Shown here piece after piece: positions 28,369 to 37,800 of a stretch of 64,000 nucleotides of DNA. Position numbers and translations under genes: made by a program. Below the pieces are notes generated by a model. It had not been told where the DNA came from. It worked only from the letters and a program-made list of their open reading frames with translations, and did no database searches. The stretch is from Sphingomonas sp. AP4-R1 (lineage in GTDB: Bacteria > Pseudomonadota > Alphaproteobacteria > Sphingomonadales > Sphingomonadaceae), in NCBI RefSeq assembly GCF_013113735.1, contig NZ_CP053346.1:3982001-4046000 (forward strand), written 5' to 3'. Within the stretch, counting starts at the first letter, position 1. Every line of letters starts with the position of its first letter.

Positions 28369-28905
28369 TCAGGCCGGATGCGTTTCCAGCCAGGCGAGCA
28401 GCTTTTCGGGCGCGGTCTCGCCATACGGATCGTCGTCCAGACCCTGGTCGTTGATGCCCGGCTCCTCGAACCAGGCGGTGACCTTGCCGTCGTCGACGAT
28501 CATCGCATAGCGCCACGATCGCTCGCCGAAGCCGACATGATCCTTGCGGATCAGCATGCCCATGCGGCGCGTGAAATCGGCCGAGCCATCCGGCAGCAGG
28601 CGGATCTTGGTCACGCCCAGATGCTTGCCCCACTGGAACATCACGAAGGCGTCGTTGACCGAGATGCAGTAGATGTCCGTCACGCCATGCGCGAGAAACC
28701 GGTCGTGCAGCCGCTCATAGGCCGGGCATTGCTCGTTCGAGCAGGTGGGCGTGAAGGCGCCGGGTAGCGAGAAGACGACGATGCGCTTGCCGGCGAAGAT
28801 CTCGCCCGTCGCCACATCCTGCCAGCGGAAGGGATTGGGCCCTTCCACCGTCTCGTCGCGCACGCGGGTCTTGAACACGATATCGGGAACGTCCCGTCCG
28901 ATCAT
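28369..28905 (-). CDS. peroxiredoxin (Prx5/AhpE-like, cytosolic)
   Basis: The 178-residue enzyme has the Prx5 active-site sequence SLPGAFTPTCSNEQCPAYE, with the peroxidatic Cys at TCS (about residue 56). A second Cys four residues later and one at DIYCISVNDAF are other candidates for redox chemistry. The downstream FVMFQWGKHL and GERSWRYAMIVDDG segments are typical. It reduces hydrogen peroxide or organic peroxides with glutathione/glutaredoxin or thioredoxin. It lies 27 bases downstream of mlaF on the same strand. Confidence 0.92.
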   Translation of the reverse strand: MIGRDVPDIVFKTRVRDETVEGPNPFRWQDVATGEIFAGKRIVVFSLPGAFTPTCSNEQCPAYERLHDRFLAHGVTDIYCISVNDAFVMFQWGKHLGVTKIRLLPDGSADFTRRMGMLIRKDHVGFGERSWRYAMIVDDGKVTAWFEEPGINDQGLDDDPYGETAPEKLLAWLETHPA

Positions 28906-28932
28906 GACTGCTTCTCCCGCCTGGGCGTGATC

Positions 28933-29688
28933 TCAGGTGATCGGCCCCTCGGCTCGCCCCTGAACGAACTGATCCACATAGGGGTTGCCGCTGTCGTACA
29001 GCCGGTCGCGCGGTCCGCGCCAGATGATCTTGCCCTGATAGAGCATCGCCACGCGGTGCGCGATCTTGCGGGCGGAGGCCATGTCGTGCGTGATCGTCAG
29101 CGCGGTCACGCCCAGATCGTCGACGAGGCTGACGATCAGATCGTTGATCACGTCGGCGCGGATCGGATCGAGGCCCGTCGTCGGCTCGTCGAAGAAGATG
29201 ATCTCCGGGCGCGGCGCGATCGCGCGGGCCAGCGCCACGCGCTTCTGCATGCCGCCCGAAAGCTCGCTCGGCCGCAGATCCAGGATCTTGGAATCGAGCC
29301 CCACGCGCTCCAGATTCTCCTCGGCGATCTTCCGCATCCGCGCGCCGTCCTTGCGCTGCCCGTGCGTCAGCGCGAACGTCACGTTGCGCCAGATCGGCAT
29401 CGAATCGAACAGGGCCGATCCCTGGAAGAGCATGCCGAATTTGGCGCGGATCCGCTCCAGCTTCGCCCCCGACGCGCCGACGACCTCCTCGCCGTCGACC
29501 AGAATCGATCCGGCATCCGGCTGCATCAGGCCGAGGATGCACTTGAGCGTCACGGACTTGCCGCTGCCCGACTGGCCGATGATCGCCAGGCTCTCGCCCT
29601 TCTCCACCGACAGGTTCATCCCGTCGAGCACGCGCCGCCCGCCAAAGGCCTTGCAGACCCCGTCGAGGATGATCTTCGCGTCGGCCAT
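28933..29688 (-). CDS. mlaF: MlaF-type ABC transporter ATP-binding protein
   Basis: The 251-residue ATPase has Walker A GQSGSGKS, signature LSGGMQKR, Walker B IIFFDEPTTGLDP and the H-loop ITHDM. The sequence LFQGSALFDSMPIWRNVTFAL is typical of the Mla/TTG2 lipid-transport ATPases. Its start overlaps the mlaE stop by one base (TGATG). MlaFE drives phospholipid movement between inner and outer membranes. MlaD and MlaB, usually next in line, are not here; a peroxiredoxin gene follows instead. Confidence 0.93.
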   Translation of the reverse strand: MADAKIILDGVCKAFGGRRVLDGMNLSVEKGESLAIIGQSGSGKSVTLKCILGLMQPDAGSILVDGEEVVGASGAKLERIRAKFGMLFQGSALFDSMPIWRNVTFALTHGQRKDGARMRKIAEENLERVGLDSKILDLRPSELSGGMQKRVALARAIAPRPEIIFFDEPTTGLDPIRADVINDLIVSLVDDLGVTALTITHDMASARKIAHRVAMLYQGKIIWRGPRDRLYDSGNPYVDQFVQGRAEGPIT

Positions 29689-30485
29689 CAGCCGAACACC
29701 ATCGCGGTGATGAGGAAGTTGGAGCCGAGGATCAGCATGAAGGCCGACACCACCGCCGTGCGCGTGGCATTGCCGACGCCGGCCGCGCCGCCCCCCGCGC
29801 GATAGCCCTGATAGCAGCCCATCAGCGCGATGAAGAAGCCGAACACCGCCGCCTTCACCAACGCCATCTGGAAATCGTCCCAGCTGACGAAACGGCGCGT
29901 GACCGCGAGATAATTGGCCGAATTGAAGCCGAGTTTCTGCACCGCCAGCAGCCAGCCACCGAAGATGCCGATCGCATTGGCGACGACCACCATCAGGGGC
30001 AGCGCGATCACGGCGGCGAACAGGCGCGGCGCCATCAGATAGCGATAGGCGTCGGTGCGCAGCGTCGCGAGCGCGTCCAACTGCTCGGTCACGCGCATCG
30101 TGCCGATCTCGGCGGCCATGGCGGAGGAGACGCGCCCCGCCACCATCAGCCCCACCAGCACCGGCCCCAGCTCGCGCACGATGCCGATCACGACGACGGC
30201 GGGCACGGTCGACTGGGCGGAGAAGCGCGAGCCGGCCGTATAGATCTGCTGCGCCAGTGCCGCGCCGGTGAAGATGGCGGTCAGCCCCACCACCGGCAGC
30301 GAGAACCAGCCGATATGCGCGATCTGCTCGGCGAAGCGCGCCGGATAATAAGGCGGCGTCAGGCCGCGCACGATGATTTTGCCCGTGAAGGCGGCGGCAC
30401 GACCGATCCCGGCCATCAGGCCGATCACGCTGCGGCCGATCGCAGCGAAGAAATAGATCAGGGCTTTGAGCGGAGCGGAGATCAT
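29688..30485 (-). CDS. mlaE: MlaE-type ABC transporter permease
   Basis: The 265-residue inner-membrane permease has five to six hydrophobic helices. The family sequences are FTGAALAQQIYTAGSRF, VVVIGIVRELGPVLVGLMVAGRVSSAMAAEIGTM and VKAAVFGFFIALMGCYQGYRA. The start at 30485 (MISAPLKAL) gives the normal length; an ATG at 30524 would add 13 basic residues. It forms the lipid transporter with MlaF, translated by overlap. Confidence 0.94.
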   Translation of the reverse strand: MISAPLKALIYFFAAIGRSVIGLMAGIGRAAAFTGKIIVRGLTPPYYPARFAEQIAHIGWFSLPVVGLTAIFTGAALAQQIYTAGSRFSAQSTVPAVVVIGIVRELGPVLVGLMVAGRVSSAMAAEIGTMRVTEQLDALATLRTDAYRYLMAPRLFAAVIALPLMVVVANAIGIFGGWLLAVQKLGFNSANYLAVTRRFVSWDDFQMALVKAAVFGFFIALMGCYQGYRAGGGAAGVGNATRTAVVSAFMLILGSNFLITAMVFG

Positions 30486-30561
30486 GAGCGTCCGCGCATA
30501 GCGGCGCGCGCCACGCCACCGCAACAGCTTATCCCAAAAGCGCGACCGGCCGCGCCCATCT

Positions 30562-31644
30562 TCAGCACCAGCGGCGCTCGAAACGGCTGCCCAGGCCGGT
30601 CAGCAATTCATATTGGGAGAGGCCGCTCGCCTGCGAAACGCGCGGCAGATCGAAATCCAGCGCCACCCAGTCCCCCTCGCGCGCATCCGGCGCCCCGGTC
30701 GCGTCCAGCGTGAGCAGGTCCATCGAGACGCGACCGATCACGGGAAGGATCGCGTCGCCCAGCCGCCCGAAGCCGGACGCGCCGAGCGCGCGGAGGAAGC
30801 CATCGGCATAACCGACGTTGAGGATCGCCGCCCGCGTCGGCCGCCCGGCCGCCCAGGTGGCGCCATAGCCCACGTCCTGCCCTTCCGGCACGTCGCGCAT
30901 CTGCAGGATCTGCGCCATCGGCCGCACGACCGGCGTCACGCTTTCACCGCCCGGCCCGGCAACGCCGCCATAGAGCGCGATGCCCGGCCGAACGAGATCG
31001 AAGCCATAGTCGGCGCCCAACAGGATACCCGCCGAGTTGGCGAGGCTGCGCCGCCGCGCGCCGACCCTGCCGGCCAGCGCCGCGAAATCGGCCAGTTGTC
31101 GCGCATTGAGCGGATGGTTCGGGTCATCAGCGCAGGCGAGATGGCTCAGCACCGTCTCGATCGCGAGCCCGTCGAGCAGCCCGGATGTCGCCTCGGCCGC
31201 GCTGATCCCAAGCCGGTTCATGCCCGTATCGACCATCACGTCGCACGCGCCACCGCCCGCTTCGCGCCAGCGCCGCACCTGATCGACGCTGTTCAGCACC
31301 GGCCGCGCCGGATGCGCGAGCGCCACGCCCATATCCTCCGCGCGCACGCCGTGGAGAACGGACAGCGTCACGCCCTCGGGCAGTGGCCCGAGCCGCTCCG
31401 CCTCGGCCCATGTCGCCACGAAGAAGTCGCGACACCCGGCATCGGCCAGGCGCCACATCACGGCCGCAGCCCCGAGCCCGTAACCGTTGGCCTTGATCGC
31501 CGCTCCGCAGGCGGCATCCGGAACGCGCGCACCCAGCCAGCGCCAGTTGGCGACGAGCGCATCGCCGTCGAGATCGAGACGCAGGGGAGCGGACACGCGG
31601 CTGTGAATAGCCGCCCGTTCCGCCACCGTCACCGTCGCCGTCAC
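30562..31644 (-). CDS. alr: alanine racemase
   Basis: Alr makes D-alanine for peptidoglycan using PLP. The product has the PLP lysine motif AAIKANGYGLGA near residue 33, DTGMNRLG, NSAGILLG, and the C-terminal domain with the second catalytic residue in DVGYGATW and GRVSMD. No ATG suits the N-terminus; a GTG at 31644 gives 360 residues, and GTGs at 31632 or 31626 are alternatives. It follows the LOG-family gene by 26 bases on the same strand. Confidence 0.93.
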   Translation of the reverse strand: MTATVTVAERAAIHSRVSAPLRLDLDGDALVANWRWLGARVPDAACGAAIKANGYGLGAAAVMWRLADAGCRDFFVATWAEAERLGPLPEGVTLSVLHGVRAEDMGVALAHPARPVLNSVDQVRRWREAGGGACDVMVDTGMNRLGISAAEATSGLLDGLAIETVLSHLACADDPNHPLNARQLADFAALAGRVGARRRSLANSAGILLGADYGFDLVRPGIALYGGVAGPGGESVTPVVRPMAQILQMRDVPEGQDVGYGATWAAGRPTRAAILNVGYADGFLRALGASGFGRLGDAILPVIGRVSMDLLTLDATGAPDAREGDWVALDFDLPRVSQASGLSQYELLTGLGSRFERRWC

Positions 31645-31670
31645 GAGGTCCGGATCGGCCCGGCGCGCGC

Positions 31671-32576
31671 TCAATGCTTCTCGCCGCGGCCCTTGCGGAA
31701 GCGCTTCTCGGTATAACGCTGATAATAATCCTGCACGTGCGCCCAGCCTTCCTCGGCCGTTTCGCAATAGTGGATCAGGTCCAGATCCTGCGGCGCGACC
31801 ACGCCCTCTTCCACCAGCACGTCGAAATCGACGACCTTGGTCCAGAAGTCCTTGCCGTAGAGCAGGATCGGCACCACCGCCATCTTGCCGGTCTGGATCA
31901 AAGTCAGCAGCTCGAAGAATTCGTCGAACGTGCCGAAGCCACCCGGGAACACCGCCACCGCGCGCGCGCGCATCAGGAAGTGCATCTTCCGAAGCGCGAA
32001 ATAGTGGAAGTTGAAGCTCAGGTGCGGCGTCACATAATCGTTCGGCGCCTGCTCGAACGGCAGCGCGATGTTGAGGCCGACCGTCTCCGCACCGACATCG
32101 CGCGCGCCGCGATTGGCCGCTTCCATGATCGAGGGGCCACCGCCCGAGCAGACGACGAACTGCTTCTTGCCGTCCTCCTCGCCGCCCTCGCGGCTGGCGA
32201 TCTGCGCCAGCTCGCGCGCCACCTCATAATAATGGGACTTGGCCTTCAGCCGCTCGGCGATGCGGCGCTGGGTGTCGGTCTTGGCGGCCTCGACGATCGC
32301 GTCCGCCTTGTCCGGCGCCGGAATGCGCGCCGATCCGTAGACCACGAAGGTCGATCCGATGCCGGCCTCTTCCAGCAGCAGCTCCGGCTTCAGCAGTTCG
32401 AGCTGGAAGCGCACCGGGCGCAGATCGTCGCGCAGCAGGAATTCGCTGTCGGTATAGGCCAGGCGATAGGCGGAGTCGGAGGTCTGCGGGAGCACGCCGG
32501 CCGAGCGTGCGGCATCGGCATCGTCCTTCGCCTTCGTGAAGACGCGCTGGGGCAGGTCCTGCTTTTTCTTGGCCAT
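31671..32576 (-). CDS. LOG-family (TIGR00730-like) nucleotide hydrolase
   Basis: The 301-residue protein has the LOG fold: VVYGSARI for the Rossmann start, CSGGGPSIMEAANRGA, FALRKMHFLMRARAVAVFPGGFGTFDE. The last is the PGGxGTxxE catalytic motif often misnamed lysine decarboxylase. Known members hydrolyse cytokinin riboside or other nucleoside 5'-monophosphates at the N-glycosidic bond. An N-terminal extension of about 75 residues, rich in Asp and Lys, precedes the domain. The start at 32576 (MAKKKQDL) is chosen over one 27 codons upstream because relatives begin with such a Lys-rich leader. Confidence 0.88.
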   Translation of the reverse strand: MAKKKQDLPQRVFTKAKDDADAARSAGVLPQTSDSAYRLAYTDSEFLLRDDLRPVRFQLELLKPELLLEEAGIGSTFVVYGSARIPAPDKADAIVEAAKTDTQRRIAERLKAKSHYYEVARELAQIASREGGEEDGKKQFVVCSGGGPSIMEAANRGARDVGAETVGLNIALPFEQAPNDYVTPHLSFNFHYFALRKMHFLMRARAVAVFPGGFGTFDEFFELLTLIQTGKMAVVPILLYGKDFWTKVVDFDVLVEEGVVAPQDLDLIHYCETAEEGWAHVQDYYQRYTEKRFRKGRGEKH

Positions 32577-32625
32577 ATCGAAACCTCTCGGGGCGGCGTG
32601 TCGCTCCGCCGAAAAACGGGCGTGG

Positions 32626-33270
32626 TTAGCGGCAATATGGCCCCTTGCCCATGTCAAAATGCAGATGGTCGCGATGATAGGCGTTCGCGTCCGGCCCCAG
32701 CACCACCGAGAAACGGCGGCAGGCGGCCTGATGCACGGCGCGCAGGAAGGCGCGCGCCTTGGGATCGGGCCCGTTCCAGTCTTTCAGCACGGTGATCCGC
32801 TGGCCGCCCTGCAGCACGAAGGCGCTGATATCCACCGCATTGGCGCGGCCATGCTCCGACAGATCGGCTCCTTTCACGCCATTCTTCGGCCGGCAGGCGA
32901 AGGTGCCGAAACTCTCGATCTTCACCACCGGCTTGCCGAGGATCGCCTGTGCCTGTCGTGTCACCGTATCGCGCACCCAGAGCGTGAAGGGCAGCGCCGT
33001 CATGCACTTCATCGCCCCCAGATTGGTGACGGGAATACCGATCGCGACCAATTTCACCGCATGAGTCGCGGAGCAGCCACTGGCGAAATTGCGATCGGGC
33101 AGCGGATCGATCTTCACGTCCAGCTTGCCGAATTCCGCCATGCACTGGCGATAGGCGCGCGCATCGTCGGGCGGCGCGGAGGCCCCGCGAATCTTCGGCC
33201 GGCCACCGCAGCCCGCCAGCAGCAGGGCGGTCGCAAGCAGCAGAACGAGGGGGCATTTCAACGAAACCAC
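32626..33270 (-). CDS. extensin-like domain lipoprotein
   Basis: The 214-residue protein has a lipoprotein signal with lipobox LLAGC (Cys about 21). The extensin-like C-terminal domain shows HGRANAVDISAF and HRDHLHFD. This His...Asp...HxH arrangement is shared with LAS-type zinc peptidases that trim peptidoglycan. Four other cysteines (QCMAEF, GCSATH, KCMTAL, FACRPK) could form disulfides. It is probably anchored in the periplasm and may cut or bind cell wall. Activity is inferred from fold resemblance only. Confidence 0.88.
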   Translation of the reverse strand: MVSLKCPLVLLLATALLLAGCGGRPKIRGASAPPDDARAYRQCMAEFGKLDVKIDPLPDRNFASGCSATHAVKLVAIGIPVTNLGAMKCMTALPFTLWVRDTVTRQAQAILGKPVVKIESFGTFACRPKNGVKGADLSEHGRANAVDISAFVLQGGQRITVLKDWNGPDPKARAFLRAVHQAACRRFSVVLGPDANAYHRDHLHFDMGKGPYCR

Positions 33271-33321
33271 GCCCTTTTCTGGCAGGCCGACGGCGGCGCG
33301 TCACCCCTCGGGACATACCCC

Positions 33322-33419
33322 CATCATGCTGAACTCGTTTCAGCATCCATGACCCACATTTGCGGCCTCGGATGACAGCGAGGTCCGGGTGATGGATGCT
33401 CAAACAAGTTCAGCATGGC
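33322..33419. repeat. intergenic palindrome of the ATGCTGAACT-CAGCATCCAT family
   Basis: The left half ATCATGCTGAACTCGTTTCA (then GCATCCA) faces TGGATGCTCAAACAAGTTCA (then GCATGG). An inner CCTCGGATGACAGCGAGG follows the same pattern. It lies in the 310-base gap between the divergent extensin-like and serC genes. The remaining 160 bases before serC contain TTGACA near 33500 but no convincing matched -10. Confidence 0.82.
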
Positions 33420-33580
33420 GGCTGGAGCCTAAGCGCGCCGTGAATATCGTTTCGCTGCAAGAAATCGCACCTGGCGCAGGATTCCATCGCAACGGCGTTG
33501 ACATGCCCCCTGATATGTTTACTTCCGGCGGCGGGCCACGCTGTCCCAACGCAGCGCGCGCTCTCTGTGAGGAGAGTTAC

Positions 33581-34783
33581 ATGACTGATACCGCACCTTC
33601 GGCTGCCACGTTGGCCGCCGCGAACGCCGCGCTTCCGGACAAGCCGGAACAGAAGCCGGCACGCCCCTTTTTCTCGTCGGGTCCCTGCGCCAAGCCGCCC
33701 GGCTGGCATGCCGATGGCCTTGCCACCGCCAGCCTCGGCCGCTCGCATCGCTCCAAGATCGGCAAGAGCCGCATCGTCCATGCGATGGATCTGACGCGCA
33801 AGATTCTCGGCATCCCCGATACGCACGTGCTCGGCATCGTTCCCGCGTCGGATACCGGCGCGGTCGAAATGGCGCTCTGGTCGATGCTGGGCGCCCGCCC
33901 CGCCACGATGCTCGCCTGGGAGAGCTTCGGTGAGGGCTGGGTCACCGATGTCGTCAAGCAGCTCAAGATCGACGCCAAGGTGGTGAAGGCCCCTTATGGC
34001 GAGATCCCGGACCTGAACGCGGTCGATTGGGCGACCGACGTGGTCTTCACCTGGAACGGCACCACCTCCGGCGCGCGCGTGCCGGACGGCGACTGGATCG
34101 CGGACGACCGTGCGGGCCTTTCGATCTGCGACGCCACCTCCGGCGTGTTCGCGGCGGACCTGCCGTGGGACAAGCTCGATGTCACCACCTTCTCGTGGCA
34201 GAAGGTTCTCGGCGGCGAAGGCGGCCATGGCGTGCTGGTGTTGGGACCGCGCGCCGTGGAGCGTCTCGAAGGCTATACCCCGGCCTGGCCGCTGCCGAAG
34301 ATCTTCCGCATGACGAAGGGCGGCAAGTTCAACGCCTCCATCTTCAAGGGCGACACGATCAACACGCCGTCGATGCTTGCCGTCGAGGATGTGATCTGGA
34401 GCCTCGAATGGGCGCTGGGTCAGGGCAGTCTCTCCGCTTTGATCGCGCGCGCCGATGCCAATGCCGCCGCGCTCGATGCGTGGGTGCAGAAGACCGACTG
34501 GATCGAGCATCTCGCCGTCGATCCGGCGACGCGATCGAACACCAGCGTCTGCCTCAAGTTCGCGGATGCCGCGGTCGAGGGTCTGGACGACGACGCGAAG
34601 CTCGCGCTCGTCAAGAAGATCGCCAGCCTGCTGGAAGCCGAGGATGCGGCCTATGACGTCGCCGGCTATCGCGATGCGCCTCCGGGCCTGCGCGTGTGGT
34701 GCGGCGCCACGGTGGACACGACCGACATCGAGGCGCTCGGCCCCTGGCTCGACTGGGCCTTCTACACCGCCCGCGCGGCCTGA
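33581..34783 (+). CDS. serC: phosphoserine aminotransferase
   Basis: This PLP enzyme converts 3-phosphohydroxypyruvate and glutamate to phosphoserine, step two of serine synthesis; it also acts in pyridoxine synthesis. The 400-residue protein has [13 protein letters not shown] near the N-terminus, [17 protein letters not shown], the aspartate in [11 protein letters not shown] and the PLP lysine in [14 protein letters not shown]. This is the alphaproteobacterial SerC type, longer than the E. coli enzyme. GAGGAGAG precedes the ATG. serA follows after an intervening palindrome. Confidence 0.95.
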   Translation: MTDTAPSAATLAAANAALPDKPEQKPARPFFSSGPCAKPPGWHADGLATASLGRSHRSKIGKSRIVHAMDLTRKILGIPDTHVLGIVPASDTGAVEMALWSMLGARPATMLAWESFGEGWVTDVVKQLKIDAKVVKAPYGEIPDLNAVDWATDVVFTWNGTTSGARVPDGDWIADDRAGLSICDATSGVFAADLPWDKLDVTTFSWQKVLGGEGGHGVLVLGPRAVERLEGYTPAWPLPKIFRMTKGGKFNASIFKGDTINTPSMLAVEDVIWSLEWALGQGSLSALIARADANAAALDAWVQKTDWIEHLAVDPATRSNTSVCLKFADAAVEGLDDDAKLALVKKIASLLEAEDAAYDVAGYRDAPPGLRVWCGATVDTTDIEALGPWLDWAFYTARAA

Positions 34784-34793
34784 TCCGATATTC

Positions 34794-34888
34794 CGTCATT
34801 CCCGCGAAAGCGGGAATCCATGGAGGCACCGTCGCACGCTGTTCGCGACCACCCGACATCTATGGATCCCCGCTTCGCGGGGATGACG
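34794..34888. repeat. palindrome of the CGTCATTCCCGCGAAAGCGGGAA family (serC-serA gap)
   Basis: CGTCATTCCCGCGAAAGCGG (then GAATCCAT) faces ATGGATCCCCGCTTCGCGGG (then GATGACG) around about 40 bases. The same family recurs on the other side of serA at 36514-36583. Confidence 0.9.
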
Positions 34889-34912
34889 TCCTGAGACAGA
34901 AGGACAAATTCG

Positions 34913-36487
34913 ATGCCCAAGGTACTGATTTCCGACAAGATGGATCCCCTCGCCGCCAAGATCTTCAAGGAGCGGGGCGTTCAGGTCGATGAGATTACCG
35001 GCAAGACCAAGGAAGAGCTGATCGCGATGATCGGCGAATATGACGGCCTCGCCATCCGCTCCTCCACCAAGGTGACGAAGGACGTCCTCGCCGCCGCCAC
35101 CAACCTGAAGGTCGTCGGCCGCGCCGGCATCGGCGTGGACAATGTCGACATTCCCGCCGCCTCCTCGGCCGGCGTCGTCGTCATGAACACGCCGTTCGGC
35201 AATTCGATCACCACCGCCGAGCATGCGATCGCCCTGATGTTCGCGCTCGCCCGCGATCTGCCCGAGGCCGACAAGTCGACCCAGGCCGGCAAGTGGGAGA
35301 AGAACCGCTTCATGGGCGTCGAGGTCACGGGCAAGACGCTCGGCCTGATCGGCGCGGGCAATATCGGCTCGATCGTCGCCGATCGCGCGCTCGGCCTGAA
35401 GATGAAGGTCGTCGCCTACGATCCGTTCCTGACGCCGGAGCGCGCGCTGGATCTGGGCATCGAAAAGGCCACGCTGGACGAGCTGCTCGCCCGTGCCGAC
35501 TTCATCACGCTCCACACCCCGCTGACCGATCAGACGCGCAACATCCTCTCGGCCGAAAATCTCGCCAAGACCAAGAAGGGCGTCCGCATCGTCAATTGCG
35601 CGCGCGGCGGCCTGATCGACGAGGTCGCGCTGAAGGCGGCGCTCGACAGCGGCCATGTCGCGGGCGCCGCGCTCGACGTGTTCGCGGTGGAGCCGGCCAA
35701 GGAGAGCCCGCTCTTCGGCACGCCCAACTTCATCTCCACGCCCCATCTCGGCGCGTCGACGTCCGAAGCGCAGGTGAACGTCGCCATTCAGGTCGCCGAG
35801 CAGATGGCCGATTTCCTGATGACGGGCGGCGTCACCAATGCGCTCAACATGCCGAGCCTCTCGGCCGAGGAAGCGCCGAAGCTGAAGCCGTATATGGCGC
35901 TGGCCGAGCGGCTCGGCCGCCTCGTCGGCCAGTTGCAGGGCGATGCGATCCAGGCGGTCGCGATCGAGGTGGAAGGCGCCGCCGCAGAGCTGAACCAGAA
36001 GCCGATCACGGGCGCGGTGCTGGCCGGCCTGATGGGCGTCTATTCGCAGACGGTGAACATGGTGAACGCGCCGTTCCTCGCCAAGGAGCGCGGACTGGAC
36101 GTGCGCGAAGTGCGCCACGATCGCGAGGGCGATTATCACACGCTCGTCCGCGTCACGGTCGGCACGCCTCAGGGCGATCGTTCGGTCGCGGGCACGCTCT
36201 TCGCCAACGCCGAGCCGCGCCTGGTCGAGATCTTCGGCGTGAAGGTCGAGGCCGATCTGGCGGGCGAGATGCTCTATATCGTCAACGAGGACGCACCGGG
36301 CTTCATCGGCCGCCTCGGCACGACTTTGGGCGAAGCTGGCGTCAACATCGGTACCTTCCACCTCGGCCGTCGCGCCGCCGGTGGCGAGGCGGTGCTGCTG
36401 CTCTCGGTCGACCAGTCGGTCGCGCCCGCGCTCGACAAGGTGAAGGCGCTGCCCGGCGTGAAGGTCGTCAACGGATTGAGCTTCTAA
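34913..36487 (+). CDS. serA: D-3-phosphoglycerate dehydrogenase
   Basis: SerA oxidises 3-phosphoglycerate to 3-phosphohydroxypyruvate with NAD, the committed step of serine synthesis. The 524-residue long-form enzyme has a split substrate domain. Its NAD domain has LGLIGAGNIGSIVADRA near 145-160, catalytic Arg in NCARGGLIDE, Glu in VEPAKESPLF and His in STPHLGAS. An ASB domain (about 320-440) and a C-terminal ACT domain (from about 452, LYIVNEDAPGFIGRLG) allow serine feedback in some family members. It lies between two related palindromes. Confidence 0.97.
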   Translation: MPKVLISDKMDPLAAKIFKERGVQVDEITGKTKEELIAMIGEYDGLAIRSSTKVTKDVLAAATNLKVVGRAGIGVDNVDIPAASSAGVVVMNTPFGNSITTAEHAIALMFALARDLPEADKSTQAGKWEKNRFMGVEVTGKTLGLIGAGNIGSIVADRALGLKMKVVAYDPFLTPERALDLGIEKATLDELLARADFITLHTPLTDQTRNILSAENLAKTKKGVRIVNCARGGLIDEVALKAALDSGHVAGAALDVFAVEPAKESPLFGTPNFISTPHLGASTSEAQVNVAIQVAEQMADFLMTGGVTNALNMPSLSAEEAPKLKPYMALAERLGRLVGQLQGDAIQAVAIEVEGAAAELNQKPITGAVLAGLMGVYSQTVNMVNAPFLAKERGLDVREVRHDREGDYHTLVRVTVGTPQGDRSVAGTLFANAEPRLVEIFGVKVEADLAGEMLYIVNEDAPGFIGRLGTTLGEAGVNIGTFHLGRRAAGGEAVLLLSVDQSVAPALDKVKALPGVKVVNGLSF

Positions 36488-36513
36488 GGCCCGAGCGACC
36501 AAGAACCCTGATC

Positions 36514-36583
36514 CGTCATTCCCGCGAAAGCGGGAACCCAGTCCCAACGTTTCGGCTGGGTCCCCGCTTTCGCGGGGATGACG
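36514..36583. repeat. palindrome of the CGTCATTCCCGCGAAAGCGGGAA family (serA-hisZ gap)
   Basis: CGTCATTCCCGCGAAAGCGG (then GAACCCAG) pairs with CTGGGTCCCCGCTTTCGCGG (then GGATGACG) around a 14-base centre. It is a tighter version of the unit at 34794-34888. It begins about 26 bases after the serA stop and may function as its terminator. Confidence 0.93.
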
Positions 36584-36633
36584 AATGGAGGTGGCTGGCG
36601 CGGTGGCGAAACCTCGCTAAAGACCGCGCCATC

Positions 36634-37755
36634 ATGACCATCCCAGCCGGCCTCCTCCCCGAAGGACTTCGCGATCGCCTCCCCCCGCAGGCGGAGGCCG
36701 CGTCGCGCCTGATGCACCGCACGATCGTGGCGATCGGCCGTCATGGCTATGCGCGCGTCTCGCCGCCGCTCGCCGAGTTCGAGGAAAGCCTCGTCGGCCG
36801 TCTGAAGGCCGCGCGCGCGCAGGATCTGCTCCGCGTGGTGGATCCCGTCTCGCAGCGGATGCTGGCGCTGCGCCCGGACATGACCGCGCAGGTCGGCCGT
36901 ATCGCCGCCACCCGCCTCGCCCATGCGCCCCGTCCGCTCCGCCTCGCTTATGGCGGGCAGGTCGTGAAGCTGCGCGCCACGCAGCTCCGCCCCGAGCGCG
37001 AACTGGCGCAGGTCGGCGCCGAGCTGATCGGCCGTGACACGGTGGCGGCCGCGATCGAGATCCTCAACGTCGCGCTGGATGCGCTGGCGGCGGCGGGCGT
37101 CACCGACGTCACCATCGACCTCACTTTGCCCGATCTCGTCGATACGCTGGCGGGCGGCGCGCTGCCCCTGCCCGCCGGCCGCGCCGAAGAGGTGCGCGAA
37201 CTGCTCGACGCCAAGGATGCGGGCGGCCTCGCCGCCGCCGGTGCCGACGCCTATCTGCCGTTGCTCTCGGCCTGCGGTCCGCTGGAAACGGCGCTGCCCC
37301 GCCTGCGCGCCTGCGCCGGCCTCGGCCAGCTCGACAGCCGCCTCGCCGGGATCGAGGCGATCGCCGCCGCTGTCGGAGATCGCGCCACGCTCACGCTCGA
37401 TCCCACCGAGCGCCACGGCTTCGAATATCAGAGCTGGATCGGCTTCTCGTTCTTCGGCGGCGGCCTAACCGGCGAGATCGGGCGCGGCGGCAGCTATGCG
37501 CTGATGCACGACGACGGCTCCGAGGAGCCCGCCATCGGCTTCTCGCTCTATCTCGATCCTTTGGTCGATATCGGCCTCGGCGTGGAGCCCGCACGCCGCA
37601 TCTTCCTGGCCCTCGGCCACGATGCGAGCGAGGCGGCACGCCTGCGCCAGGAAGGCTGGGTCACGATCGCGGCACTGCACGAGGATGACGATGCGGTCGC
37701 GCTGGGCTGCGACTTTCGCTGGGACGAGGGCGCAGCGGTTCCGGTTACGGGCTAA
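36634..37755 (+). CDS. hisZ: ATP phosphoribosyltransferase regulatory subunit
   Basis: HisZ is a histidyl-tRNA-synthetase-like protein without aminoacylation activity. It binds the short HisG and lets it catalyse and regulate the first step of histidine synthesis. The 373-residue product has the class II synthetase-like motif 2 region LRPDMTAQVGRIAATRL, then RLAYGGQVVKL, and a motif 3-like GGGLTGEIGRGGSYALM. The HisRS C-terminal anticodon-binding domain is missing. Presence of hisZ predicts a short-form hisG elsewhere. It precedes purA, with a convergent esterase between. Confidence 0.93.
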   Translation: MTIPAGLLPEGLRDRLPPQAEAASRLMHRTIVAIGRHGYARVSPPLAEFEESLVGRLKAARAQDLLRVVDPVSQRMLALRPDMTAQVGRIAATRLAHAPRPLRLAYGGQVVKLRATQLRPERELAQVGAELIGRDTVAAAIEILNVALDALAAAGVTDVTIDLTLPDLVDTLAGGALPLPAGRAEEVRELLDAKDAGGLAAAGADAYLPLLSACGPLETALPRLRACAGLGQLDSRLAGIEAIAAAVGDRATLTLDPTERHGFEYQSWIGFSFFGGGLTGEIGRGGSYALMHDDGSEEPAIGFSLYLDPLVDIGLGVEPARRIFLALGHDASEAARLRQEGWVTIAALHEDDDAVALGCDFRWDEGAAVPVTG

Positions 37756-37800
37756 ACCCCGCGCTTTTTTATCACCGTCATGACGCAGGGTAATCGCCCC

